Assembly (NCBI RefSeq): GCF_000299415.1
Contig: NZ_AMPG01000004.1
Location: 185,231-249,230 of the forward strand
DNA length: 64,000 nucleotides
Direction of reading: 5' to 3'
From: Candidatus Microthrix parvicella Bio17-1
GTDB taxonomy: Bacteria > Actinomycetota > Acidimicrobiia > Acidimicrobiales > Microtrichaceae
Shown here in pieces: positions 1 through 8,726 of this stretch. Both the position numbers and the translations under genes were made by a program. The notes under the pieces were generated by a model. That model was given only the letters and a program-made list of their open reading frames with translations, was not told the DNA's origin and made no database searches. Position 1 is the stretch's first letter. Every line of letters starts with the position of its first letter.

Positions 1-1866
1 CACCTCGATGTCGTCGAACGCCGGGGTGTGCCCAACCCCGCCGAGGGGCATCTCCACCGGCCCCCTTGGCGCCACGTGCCGGGCCGGGCCGAACCCGCTC
101 TTCGGTGGGTAATCCATGCCAACGGGCCCGCCCACCGGATCTCCACGACGCCAGGCGTTGATCCACGCCGCGCCCGTGCCCGACCGGTCCGCCAAGTGCT
201 CGGCCAGCGGTATCAGCGCCTCGGGAGCAAATTGATGAGGAAAGAACCGGCCGTACAACGGACCCAGCGGACAGGCATGGGTGACCAGCGATGTACCCGA
301 CAGGTTCAGGCCGCCTCCGGCCAAACCTGCCAGCGCGCTGACGGCCAACACCGAGCCCTGGCTGTGGGCCGACACCACCACCTGGCGCCCCTCCTTCAAC
401 GCATCAACCACCTGGAGCTGCAGCTGTGGCACCACGATCTCGGAGTACGGCGTAATGGCCAGCGGATGAAACCTGCGAGGCCAGAAGGTCAGCACCTCCC
501 AAACGGACGCCACCCACGGACGCATTCGGGGCAGGTAGCGGGTGGCCCCGGCGGCCAGCCCGGCACCCAGTGCCAGCAGCAGCGGCGCTGCGGCGGCCAG
601 CCGGGTGAGCCAGCCGGCGTCGGGCCCCTGGATCTGCACCGGCCAGGGGGCGAGCCAGTCCGCCGGTGGTTGGAAGCGGTGGATGAAAAGGCACAGTCCG
701 ACGCCGAATGACACGCCGACGCCGGCCGTTCCGATCAGGTCGATGCCACGAATCGCGCCCTGCAACGCCCAGAGCGGGCGCGGCACCCGCTGGGCGTCCG
801 CTGGTGGGACGACGGCGGCGTTGCCACCCGCCCTCACGGCGGCGACGATCGCCAACACCGTCGCCATGGCCGCAGCGGCGACAACGCCGGCGGTGAACCC
901 CTCCAGCAGTGCCACCTCCGACCCCAGCACCACCTGCCCATCGGCCCGCATGCTGAGCGCTCGACGGGTCACCAGGACGACGCCGGACCAACCGGCGTTG
1001 GACATGAGCACAGCCAGGCCCATGGCCACCGCCGGACCCGAGATCCTCCACCGGCGAGCCAACAGCCCCGGTCGTTCCAGCCCGATGATCGCCAGTACCG
1101 CCACCCCCGCCCATTGGACGGCGCCGATGGTGCTGAAGACATCCCCCAACCTGAGGGGGTTCGGCACGCCGGGTACCGGCACCGGCTGGGTGCCGGCCCG
1201 ATGGAGCGCCAGCATGGTCGTTGCGGCCAGGGTGCCCAGCGCCGCCAGCTGGTGGACGACCGACAAGAAGGCAAGGTCGGGTTCGTGGGCGAAGAACGCG
1301 GGGTTGAAGACACGCTCGTCGTCGTCGACCCCGCCGCGGGTCTCCGGTGCCGCCGTATAGGGGGCAACCGCCTCCGCTGCGGCGCGGGTGCGACCGGCCA
1401 GTGCAAAGGAGGCCAGGATGCCCACCAGCGTGAGCGCCACCCCCAGCCACAAACGCCTCAGTGGGTGGTGGACCCAGACGTTGAGGCCGACCAGCCCCTG
1501 CCACGCCACGATGTCGATCAGCAGATGGGCCACCCAGGCCGTGGTGGTGATCGTGAGGCTGATGCCGATGAGGTGGGCCACCCGCCGACACCAGGCGGCC
1601 CGCCGCGGCGCGTTGGCCGGATGCATCCAACCGGCGACGTTCGCCAGCGTGAACGGCGCAAGCACCACCCAAAACGGCAGCCACCAATTGTCGGAGATCA
1701 GGTCGCCCCAGCGGAAGATTCGGACATCGGTGGGAAGCTGCGCGGCGCCGGGCGGAGGCAGGATCGTGTTATCGGGAGGGTTTCCGACCCCATGGACCCG
1801 GAGCTCCAGCGGCGTGACGGTGGAGCCGTTCTGGCGGCCGTTGCTGGGCGGATCGCTTGGGCTCAT
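1..1866 (-). CDS. Multi-pass membrane protein with hydrolase-like C-terminal part (cut by window edge)
   Basis: I translated this by hand: 622 codons are open without a stop, so the C-terminus lies outside the window. The ATG has GGGGGA upstream. Near the N-terminus is LRVHGVGNPPD, the opening strand seen in actinobacterial lipase-like membrane proteins. About eight or nine hydrophobic segments follow between residues 50 and 450. Near residue 500 is VVVSAHSQGSVLAVSAL, which resembles a serine-hydrolase nucleophile elbow with Ser in H-S-Q-G. The likely role is a membrane-anchored alpha/beta-hydrolase-type protein. The substrate is unknown and catalysis is untested. It lies 61 bp downstream of the DUF3556 gene on the same strand, so the two may be co-transcribed. 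Confidence 0.75.
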   Translation of the reverse strand, partial: MSPSDPPSNGRQNGSTVTPLELRVHGVGNPPDNTILPPPGAAQLPTDVRIFRWGDLISDNWWLPFWVVLAPFTLANVAGWMHPANAPRRAAWCRRVAHLIGISLTITTTAWVAHLLIDIVAWQGLVGLNVWVHHPLRRLWLGVALTLVGILASFALAGRTRAAAEAVAPYTAAPETRGGVDDDERVFNPAFFAHEPDLAFLSVVHQLAALGTLAATTMLALHRAGTQPVPVPGVPNPLRLGDVFSTIGAVQWAGVAVLAIIGLERPGLLARRWRISGPAVAMGLAVLMSNAGWSGVVLVTRRALSMRADGQVVLGSEVALLEGFTAGVVAAAAMATVLAIVAAVRAGGNAAVVPPADAQRVPRPLWALQGAIRGIDLIGTAGVGVSFGVGLCLFIHRFQPPADWLAPWPVQIQGPDAGWLTRLAAAAPLLLALGAGLAAGATRYLPRMRPWVASVWEVLTFWPRRFHPLAITPYSEIVVPQLQLQVVDALKEGRQVVVSAHSQGSVLAVSALAGLAGGGLNLSGTSLVTHACPLGPLYGRFFPHQFAPEALIPLAEHLADRSGTGAAWINAWRRGDPVGGPVGMDYPPKSGFGPARHVAPRGPVEMPLGGVGHTPAFDDIEV

Positions 1867-1927
1867 CGGTTTTCCCCCTGTGGTGGCACGGTACCCGACC
1901 AGGTCGTTGGCCGTCGGCCGTCGGCCG

Positions 1928-3658
1928 TTAACGCTCGTGGCGCTCGATGCCCACGTCCAGGCCCGTGGCGTCCCACGGCTGAAGGCCCAGCAGGTCGGTG
2001 GCGGCGATGGCACCGGACCCAAGTGCACCGTCGGCCGCATCCACCAGCCGCCAGTTCAAGTACGGAGAGCCGAGGGCCTGTCCCTCGATGATGACGGCCC
2101 GCAGGTCGCCCGGCTCGAATTCGCAGCGTTCCTGAAGGATCGCCAGAAACCGTTCGTCGTGGAGGTGACCGTCACCGAAGTTCCAGCCGAGCACCATGCC
2201 CGCCACCATCTCCCCGTCGATGAGCTCGATCTCCGCGGGATCGAGCTGCGTTGCAGGGTCGGTATGGCGCGAATCGAGCACGACACCATCCGCCGCCATC
2301 GGGAGCAGCGCCGCCAAGGCCCGGCCGTGGAGGTGCATGGCCCGAAACGCCTGGCCGCGTCCAAGCGCAACCGTGAGGTCGCCATCGCCTCCAAGGCGCT
2401 CCAACTGATGGGCCGGGGTGGCCGCCGCGCAGGGGAGTGCCTGCTCGATGCGATCGAGACAGCCCGGCCGTAACAACCACGTGCCGGTCGCCCAGTTGCC
2501 CGCGTAGTAGCGCATGGCCGGAAGAAACGACACCCGGTCGGGCCGGACGTTGCCGTAGGCGGGGATCACCACCAGGCAGACGATGAGCACGGCGATCAGG
2601 AGCGGGTTGGAGAGGTCCCAGATCCGCACGTCGCCGTGCTGCCCGAACAGCACCACCGCCGAGTAGATGAAGAACAGGTTCCACTCGAGGGGAACGCCAA
2701 GGGGAAAGCTGGTGAGGATGGTCAGGTGGAAGCCCACGATGGCCACCAAGGTCAGCGTCCGAAGCGGCCCGCTGGGGGCGAACACCAGCACCAACGGCGC
2801 GCCGTACTCGAGTGCGGTGGCCAGGTGAGCGACCCATGCGGCACCGGTGGAGCCGCGCAGGTCGTTGGGGAAGTCCCGGTAGAGCAGGCGTCGCAACCGC
2901 CTCGATCGAAACAGCGGGTTGTTCGACAACATGACGGCGATGACGTTGGGAAAGTGATGGTTCAGCTTGGAGGTGGCCGCCCAGAACCACAGTGCGGCCT
3001 GCACCGCCTGTTCCCCCGCAAACAGGTTGCTGGGGAACAGGAGCACGAAGGCGGCCAGCAGGTAGTGCTCGGAGCGCCCGGCCAAAAACACCGTGCGGTC
3101 CCGCAGCCCGGCGAGCACCATGACCACGATGATCGGGGCCACGATCCAGCGGCTGCCCAGTGGATCGCCGGCGACCAGCGCGCGCAGCGTCAACAGGAGC
3201 AGCGCCCCATAGAGGCCCACGTCGACGACCGTTCGTCTGCTGCCCGACGTCATCGGTACCCGGGGCCAGGGCGGCAACCGCACCCCGCCGACCCGCAGAA
3301 ACGCCCGAAACGCAGTGATCGGAGGGGAGTAGCGGCCGGTGAGCGGGCCACTCCCGCATCCCAGGCCCAGCGCCTCGTAGATCAGGCTCCACAGCACCGC
3401 CTTGGCGAAGATCTCGGGACGGGACCACCAGGAACCGATGGCGGTGATGCCGCCCACCTCGTCGGTCGTCAGCGCGAAGGCCAGGAATCCACCCACGAAA
3501 AGCAAAAGCTTGACCAGGTAGAACAGATAGGCGACCCCGGGGGCGCCAAAACCCTGCATCGCCCAGGTGTGGCACATCAGCCTGAGGCGCTCGGCGTAGG
3601 GGAGCGAGGGCCATGCCTGGGAGTCGAACTCCGGCTCTCTCGGTTGCACAAACCCCAT
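1928..3658 (-). CDS. DUF3556 family membrane protein
   Basis: The protein is 576 aa from the ATG at 3658. A longer reading exists upstream, but its Arg/Gly-rich sequence looks non-coding. The N-terminus (MGFVQPREPEF, then YAERLRLMCHTWAMQGFG) and the segments LGLGCGSGPLTGRY and LPPWPRVPMT followed by RRTVVDVGLYGALLLL match what I recall of the mycobacterial DUF3556 family of integral membrane proteins. There are about eight hydrophobic segments in the first 400 residues and a soluble C-terminal part of about 170 residues. The function of the family is not established. It is transcribed divergently from aspS across a 157 bp gap. Confidence 0.75.
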   Translation of the reverse strand: MGFVQPREPEFDSQAWPSLPYAERLRLMCHTWAMQGFGAPGVAYLFYLVKLLLFVGGFLAFALTTDEVGGITAIGSWWSRPEIFAKAVLWSLIYEALGLGCGSGPLTGRYSPPITAFRAFLRVGGVRLPPWPRVPMTSGSRRTVVDVGLYGALLLLTLRALVAGDPLGSRWIVAPIIVVMVLAGLRDRTVFLAGRSEHYLLAAFVLLFPSNLFAGEQAVQAALWFWAATSKLNHHFPNVIAVMLSNNPLFRSRRLRRLLYRDFPNDLRGSTGAAWVAHLATALEYGAPLVLVFAPSGPLRTLTLVAIVGFHLTILTSFPLGVPLEWNLFFIYSAVVLFGQHGDVRIWDLSNPLLIAVLIVCLVVIPAYGNVRPDRVSFLPAMRYYAGNWATGTWLLRPGCLDRIEQALPCAAATPAHQLERLGGDGDLTVALGRGQAFRAMHLHGRALAALLPMAADGVVLDSRHTDPATQLDPAEIELIDGEMVAGMVLGWNFGDGHLHDERFLAILQERCEFEPGDLRAVIIEGQALGSPYLNWRLVDAADGALGSGAIAATDLLGLQPWDATGLDVGIERHER

Positions 3659-3801
3659 GGCGATCGCCCCCGCTTCGCTGCGGCCGTCACGTCGGCCTCG
3701 ATGTGGGCCCACTCTGTCATGCCGACGCCCGCCCGAAGTTGCCCGACGCCCGACCGTCAACCGGTCCCGGGGCCGACTCAGGGCTACCGGGAGTGGCTCG
3801 G

Positions 3802-3807
3802 TAGGAT
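3802..3807 (+). promoter_or_regulatory. Putative -10 box of aspS (leaderless)
   Basis: TAGGAT ends 8 bases before the GTG start of aspS, and no Shine-Dalgarno sequence lies between. This spacing would put the transcription start at or next to the start codon. The same arrangement recurs upstream of several genes in the window. Confidence 0.5.
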
Positions 3808-3815
3808 CGGGCCCC

Positions 3816-5615
3816 GTGCCTAGCTCCGAACCAACTCCAGCGTCATCGCCTCCGTCCTCCCCCTATCGCACCGTTCTGTGCGGTGAACTTCGGTCGGCCA
3901 ACGTCGGCGACACCGTCAGCGTGGCCGGATGGGTGGCCCGGCGCCGTGAGCACGGCGAACATCTGGCCTTTATCGACCTGCGCGACCACACCGGCATCGT
4001 GCAGTGCGTCATCGATCACGACGTCGACGTTCGCTCGGAGTGGGTGGTGAAGATCACCGGTGTGGTTCGCCCCCGCCCGGACGGCACGGTCAACCCCGAC
4101 CTGGCCACCGGCGAGATCGAGATCGGTGAGGCCGACGTCGAGGTGCTCAGCCAGGCCAAGCCCCCGCCGTTTCCGGTCGATGACCGTGCCGACGCGGTCG
4201 ACGAGACCATCCGGCTGCGTCACCGCTACGTCGACCTGCGCCGCGAGCGCATGCAGGCCAACCTGCGCCTGCGTTCCAAGGTGAACGCGTCGATCCGAAC
4301 CGCCATGGACGACGCCGGGTTCGTCGAAATCGAGACCCCGATGCTGACCGCGTCCACACCGGAGGGCGCGCGCGACTTCGTCGTTCCGTCACGCCAGCAC
4401 CCCGGCACGTTCTATGCGCTGCCTCAGTCGCCCCAGATGTACAAGCAGCTGTGCATGGTGGGTGGGTTCGACCGCTACTACCAGATTGCACGGTGTATGC
4501 GCGATGAGGACCTGCGGGCCGATCGCCAGTACGAGTTTGCGCAGTTGGACGCCGAATTGGCCTTCGCCTCGCGCGATGAGGTGCTCGAGGTGATCGGGTC
4601 CACCGTGTCGCTGGCCATCGAGGCGGTCACCGGGACCCCGGTGGGTGAGATCGAACGGATCACCTGGCACGATGCCATGGACACCTACGGGTCGGACAAG
4701 CCCGACGTGCGGTTCGGCATGCTGCTGTGTGAGGTGACCGACGTGTTTGCCGAGACCGGATTCAACGCGTTCAAGGCTCCGTCGATCAAGGCGATCTGCG
4801 TGCCCGGGGGGGCCGAACTCACCCGGAGACGACTCGATGAGCTCACCGACTCGGCACGGCGCTGGGGGGCCAAGGGGCTGGTGTGGATGCGGGTCAAGGC
4901 CGAGGGCCTCGACTCACCGGTGGCCAAGTTTCTCAGTGACACCGAGATGGTGGAGCTCACCGAACGCACCGGTGCGGCCGAAGGCGACCTGTTGCTGCTC
5001 GTGGCCGACGAGTGGCGCCAGACCACCCACGTTCTTGGTCTGTTGCGCCTGGAGCTGGGCCGCCCGCCCATCGCCGAAGGCGGTGTGCAGGTGCGCTGGG
5101 TGGTTGATTTTCCCCTGTTCGAGGAGATCGATGACGCCACCGGCAAGCCGACATCGGCCCACAATCCGTTCACGATGTGCCACGAGGAGGACCTGGGCCT
5201 GCTGCAGGCGGCGGCCGCCGGGGAACTGGACAATCCTCGCGACCTGCTCAACGTGCGCAGCCAGAGCTACGACCTGGTCATCAACGGCTGGGAGCTGGGC
5301 TCGGGCGGAGTGCGCATTCATCGCAGCGAGGTGCAACAGACGGTGTTCTCCCTGCTCGGCATTTCCGACGAGCAGGCTGAACGCAACTTCGGCTTCCTGC
5401 TGGAGGCGCTGCGCTATGGGGCGCCGCCCCACGCCGGCTTTGCCTATGGCATCGACCGTCTGGTGGCGATCCTGGCCGGTGAGGACAACATCCGCGAGGT
5501 CATCGCCTTTCCGAAGACCCAGAGCGGCGCCGACCCGCTGACCGGCTCGCCCGGCCCCATCGAGGCTGCCCAACTCGACGAGCTTGGGCTGCGCCTGCTG
5601 CCGCCCACCACATGA
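3816..5615 (+). CDS. aspS: Aspartyl-tRNA synthetase
   Basis: A 599 aa class II synthetase that charges tRNA-Asp. The N-terminal OB-fold anticodon domain holds VSVAGWVARRREHGEHLAFI. Motif 2 is RDEDLRADRQYEF, where most bacterial enzymes have RQPEF. The bacterial insertion (GAD) domain lies in the middle. Motif 3 is YGIDRLVAILAGEDN, followed by AFPKTQSGADPLTG. I chose the GTG at 3816 because the frame upstream is non-coding in character and a TAGGAT box lies just before it. The stop overlaps the hisA ATG. Whether it discriminates Asp from Asn tRNA cannot be told here. Confidence 0.97.
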   Translation: MPSSEPTPASSPPSSPYRTVLCGELRSANVGDTVSVAGWVARRREHGEHLAFIDLRDHTGIVQCVIDHDVDVRSEWVVKITGVVRPRPDGTVNPDLATGEIEIGEADVEVLSQAKPPPFPVDDRADAVDETIRLRHRYVDLRRERMQANLRLRSKVNASIRTAMDDAGFVEIETPMLTASTPEGARDFVVPSRQHPGTFYALPQSPQMYKQLCMVGGFDRYYQIARCMRDEDLRADRQYEFAQLDAELAFASRDEVLEVIGSTVSLAIEAVTGTPVGEIERITWHDAMDTYGSDKPDVRFGMLLCEVTDVFAETGFNAFKAPSIKAICVPGGAELTRRRLDELTDSARRWGAKGLVWMRVKAEGLDSPVAKFLSDTEMVELTERTGAAEGDLLLLVADEWRQTTHVLGLLRLELGRPPIAEGGVQVRWVVDFPLFEEIDDATGKPTSAHNPFTMCHEEDLGLLQAAAAGELDNPRDLLNVRSQSYDLVINGWELGSGGVRIHRSEVQQTVFSLLGISDEQAERNFGFLLEALRYGAPPHAGFAYGIDRLVAILAGEDNIREVIAFPKTQSGADPLTGSPGPIEAAQLDELGLRLLPPTT

Positions 5616-6427
5616 CCCGCTTTCGCCCCTGCATCGACCTGGCGGACGGCGCCGTTGTGCAACTGATCGGCGGTACCTACGCCGACGATGGTTCAACCAC
5701 GATCACCAACCACCGCAGCGAGCGGCCTGCGACCTACTTTGCCGAGCGCTACCGGGAGGACGGGCTCAGCGGCGGCCACGTCATCAAGCTGGGTCCCGAG
5801 AACGATGCATCCGCCCGCAGGGCGCTGGCGGTCTGGCCGGGTGGGTTGCAGCTGGGTGGTGGTGTCAACGTGACCAACGCCGCCATGTGGCTGGAGGCCG
5901 GAGCGGCGGCGGTGATCGTCACGAGCTCACTGTTCGACGACCGGGGTCGGTTTCATCCCCAGGCGTTGGCGCGGCTTGCCGCCGAGGTGGGCCCCGACCG
6001 GCTGGTCGTCGACCTGTCGGCTCGGCGGGTGCCGACGGATGACACCGACACCCCGGGTCCGGCCGATCGTGACGAGGCCCCCCGGTGGGTGGTGGCGATG
6101 GACCGCTGGCAACGCCTGACCAACCTGAAGATCACGCCGTCGGCGCTCGACGATGTCGCCGAGCATGCAGGCGAACTGTTGGTGCATGCCGCCGACGTCG
6201 AGGGCCGCCAGGAGGGCGTTGACATCGAGTTGGTGTCGCTGCTCGGGGAGTGGGGCGGCCGTCCCGTCACCTATGCCGGTGGGGCGCGTTCGATCGAGGA
6301 TCTCGACCTGGTGGCCGAGCACTCGAAGGGCCGGGTGGACCTCACGATCGGCTCTGCGCTCGACATCTTTGGTGGCACCGGTGCGAGTTACGACGAGTGC
6401 GTGGCCTGGAATCGCCGTGAGCGGTGA
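5612..6427 (+). CDS. hisA: Phosphoribosylformimino-AICAR ribotide isomerase, eukaryotic HIS6-like type
   Basis: A 271 aa TIM-barrel protein. From memory its motifs resemble the fungal His6 type more than canonical bacterial HisA: FRPCIDLADGAVVQLIGGTY, GGHVIKLGPENDASAR, LQLGGGVNVTNA, VVAMDRWQRLTNL, ELLVHAADVEG, VTYAGGARSIEDL and LTIGSALDIFGG. The expected reaction is ProFAR to PRFAR in histidine synthesis. No other his genes lie nearby. It overlaps aspS by four bases (ATGA), so it is translationally coupled. The frame is intact with no sign of decay. Confidence 0.85.
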   Translation: MTRFRPCIDLADGAVVQLIGGTYADDGSTTITNHRSERPATYFAERYREDGLSGGHVIKLGPENDASARRALAVWPGGLQLGGGVNVTNAAMWLEAGAAAVIVTSSLFDDRGRFHPQALARLAAEVGPDRLVVDLSARRVPTDDTDTPGPADRDEAPRWVVAMDRWQRLTNLKITPSALDDVAEHAGELLVHAADVEGRQEGVDIELVSLLGEWGGRPVTYAGGARSIEDLDLVAEHSKGRVDLTIGSALDIFGGTGASYDECVAWNRRER

Positions 6428-7793
6428 CCTGTTCAGCGCCACTGCCGAGGAGTTGGCGGCGGCGTCGGCGCCGTTGGCAGACCGACTTCGACCGCGCTCG
6501 TTGGACGAGGTCGTGGGCCAGGAGCACCTGCTGGGGCCGGGCAAGCCAATGCGTGTGCTCGTCGAGGCCGACAAGCTGAGCTCGGTGGTTCTGTGGGGGC
6601 CACCCGGCACGGGTAAGACCACCCTGGCCCGGCTGATCGCCGGCGCATCGTCGGCACACCTTGAGGCGCGCTCCGCGGTCACCTCCACCGTCAAGGACGT
6701 TCGCGAGGTGATCGCCGGCGCCCAGGCCCGGCTGGGTGAGCGGGGGCGCCGCACCATCCTGTTTCTCGACGAGGTACACCGCTTCAACAAGGCGCAACAG
6801 GACGCGCTGTTGCCCGCGGTGGAGACCGGCCTGGTGATCCTCATCGGAGCCACCACGGAGAACCCCGGTTTCAGCGTCAATTCGGCGCTGCTCAGCCGCT
6901 CGGTCCTCTTCCGCCTCGAGCCGTTGAACGACGAGGCGCTGGTGTCGTTGGCCAGGCGAGGCCTGGCTGCAGAGGGGCTCGCCGCCGGTGCAGGTGACGC
7001 CGTGGACCAACCCGGCGCGGACTTCACCGAGGCGCTCGAGGTGCTCGCCGTCTCGGCTGCGGGCGACGGGCGGCACCTGCTGACGACGCTTGAGGTGGCC
7101 ATCAGCCTGGCCCGGGCGCGCTGCGGGGCCGGGGTGCACGGCGACCGGGTGGTGCTGTCGATCGAGGACGTCGAAGGGGCGATGGGGGCCAAGGCGGTTC
7201 GTTATGGGGTGGACGCCCACTACGACGTGGCCTCGGCGTTCATCAAGTCGATCCGGGGCTCCGACCCGGACGCCGGCCTGTACTGGTTGGCCCGCATGCT
7301 GGAGGCAGGCGAGGACCCACGCTTCATCGCCCGCCGGTTGGTGATCTCGGCATCGGAGGACATCGGCGAGGCCGATCCGATGGCGTTGGTCGTCGCCACA
7401 GCCGGCGCCCAGGCCGTTGAGTTTGTCGGTTTGCCCGAAGCCCGCATCAACCTTGCCCAGGTGGTGGTGCACCTGTCCCAGGCACCCAAATCCAACCGGG
7501 CGTACCTGGCCATCGGCGAGGCGATCGGTGACGTTGGCAGAGGTTTGGTGGGCGAGGTGCCGCCACCGCTGCGCGACACCTCCGGCCAGGCGTCCAAACG
7601 CCTGGGGCATGGCGCCGGCTACCGCTATCCCCACGACGATCCGTCGGGCTGGGTCGACCAGCAGTACCTGCCCGACCTGGTGGCGGGCCGCACCTACTAT
7701 CGACCGGGTGACCACGGGTACGAGGCCCGTGTGGCCGCCCGGCTCGCCGCACGCGGGGCTGTACCCTCGGCGAAGGAGGAGGAGACCACGTGA
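6417..7793 (+). CDS. rarA: Replication-associated recombination protein A (RarA/MgsA AAA+ ATPase)
   Basis: A 458 aa AAA+ ATPase related to clamp loaders and RuvB that acts at stalled forks. It shows the DEVVGQEHLLG start, Walker A GPPGTGKTT, Walker B ILFLDEVHRFNKAQQD, sensor ATTENPGFSVNSALLSR, and the C-terminal RYGVDAHYDVASAFIKSIRGSD and RRLVISASEDIGEADP of the family. The start is GTG at 6417, overlapping hisA by 11 bases. A longer reading upstream only repeats hisA sequence out of frame. It is followed with a four-base overlap by a small membrane-associated protein, as in many actinobacteria. Confidence 0.95.
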   Translation: MSGDLFSATAEELAAASAPLADRLRPRSLDEVVGQEHLLGPGKPMRVLVEADKLSSVVLWGPPGTGKTTLARLIAGASSAHLEARSAVTSTVKDVREVIAGAQARLGERGRRTILFLDEVHRFNKAQQDALLPAVETGLVILIGATTENPGFSVNSALLSRSVLFRLEPLNDEALVSLARRGLAAEGLAAGAGDAVDQPGADFTEALEVLAVSAAGDGRHLLTTLEVAISLARARCGAGVHGDRVVLSIEDVEGAMGAKAVRYGVDAHYDVASAFIKSIRGSDPDAGLYWLARMLEAGEDPRFIARRLVISASEDIGEADPMALVVATAGAQAVEFVGLPEARINLAQVVVHLSQAPKSNRAYLAIGEAIGDVGRGLVGEVPPPLRDTSGQASKRLGHGAGYRYPHDDPSGWVDQQYLPDLVAGRTYYRPGDHGYEARVAARLAARGAVPSAKEEETT

Positions 7794-8086
7794 TTCCCAA
7801 GCGAGTGTTTTGGTTTGCCGCAGGTGCCGCAGCCGGCGCCTTTGGCATCAAACGCGTCGAGTCCGAATTGGAGGCCCGTCGTGATCAGTTGACTCCAGCC
7901 AACCTCGCCAAGGGTGCCGCGGGGATGTTGGTGGGTGTTGCGGCCGATGCGCCCGGCCGGGTCACGGGGTTGGTGAAGGAGCGCAGGGCCCAGCGCGGCG
8001 ACGAAGGTTCCGGGCCGAAGGAGCCGTGGGCCCCACGCGACTGGAGCAGCGACGGGGGGCACCGGGTCGCCCGGCCGCCCCGCTGA
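7790..8086 (+). CDS. Small protein resembling the DUF6167 family
   Basis: A 98 aa protein that overlaps the rarA stop by four bases. It begins MIPKRVFWFAAGAAAGAFGIK, a short hydrophobic N-terminal segment, followed by a charged stretch, LTPANLAKGAAGMLVGVAADAP, and a Pro/Arg-rich tail. Small proteins of this build (the DUF6167 type, as I recall it) commonly sit between rarA and alaS in actinobacteria, so both position and composition fit. The function is unknown. Confidence 0.7.
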   Translation: MIPKRVFWFAAGAAAGAFGIKRVESELEARRDQLTPANLAKGAAGMLVGVAADAPGRVTGLVKERRAQRGDEGSGPKEPWAPRDWSSDGGHRVARPPR

Positions 8087-8188
8087 ACGCCTGCGCCATG
8101 GTTCGGCCTGGACCGTCACGCTTCGGGCGAAGCGGTTAGGGTTCCAGAGCCGAGACGAGTGAACTCGGCCACCAACCGAGGGAACGTC

Positions 8189-8683
8189 ATGTGGCCTGAT
8201 CGTGACCCAGGAAGACAGCCGAACGTTCGGCACCCCACTCAGCGGTCGCGGACGGGGCCAAGGAGTATCGCCGGGACGGCGCTGGGGGGTCTCGCCCTGG
8301 TGGCCGCAACGATGGTGCTCGCCGGATGTCCGAGCGGTTCTCAGCAGTTGCCACCCGACACGTCGTCGCCGCCCCAAACCGTCGTCGTGATCTCCGAGGT
8401 GCCGGCGCCGACCCCGGCGCCGACCGCAGCGCCCGCGCCAACGACGGTGGTGGTGATCCAACAGCAGTCCCCGCAGACCGTGGTGCGTGTGGTCCCCGAA
8501 CAGGCTCCCACCGCAGGTGCCGTCGTCATTCCGTCCTACGTTGCCGAAGGCGACTACTGCAAGTGGCTGGGTGCCAACGGGTACACCTATTCGCAGGCCC
8601 AGGCCACCTTCAACTCGCTCGGCCGGCCAAGCCACATGGACGCCGACAACAACGGCATTCCCTGCGAGACGGTGTACCGGTAG
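8189..8683 (+). CDS. Lipoprotein with Excalibur-like C-terminal domain
   Basis: About 164 aa. A basic N-terminus is followed by a hydrophobic segment ending in a lipobox, VLAGC, which suggests lipidation and export. A Pro/Thr/Val-rich linker follows. The C-terminus holds DYCKWLGANGYTYSQAQ and DADNNGIPCE, an Excalibur-like motif with paired cysteines that may bind calcium. I chose ATG at 8189 because GAGGGA lies upstream. A GTG at 8159 would add ten residues. A TAGGGT box lies at 8137-8142. The role is probably on the cell surface and is otherwise unknown. Confidence 0.75.
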   Translation: MWPDRDPGRQPNVRHPTQRSRTGPRSIAGTALGGLALVAATMVLAGCPSGSQQLPPDTSSPPQTVVVISEVPAPTPAPTAAPAPTTVVVIQQQSPQTVVRVVPEQAPTAGAVVIPSYVAEGDYCKWLGANGYTYSQAQATFNSLGRPSHMDADNNGIPCETVYR

Positions 8684-8726
8684 GGAGATGGCGACTTCGG
8701 CCCGGTTCGTGATGGGAATGAGGTAG

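Noticed and set aside
1905..1930. Short tandem CCGTCGG copies between the first two genes
   Set aside because: Only three imperfect 7-base units; too short to call a functional repeat.
28..2473. Several long plus-strand reading frames over the first 2.5 kb
   Set aside because: They are Arg/Pro/His-rich, overlap one another and lie opposite two convincing minus-strand membrane genes.
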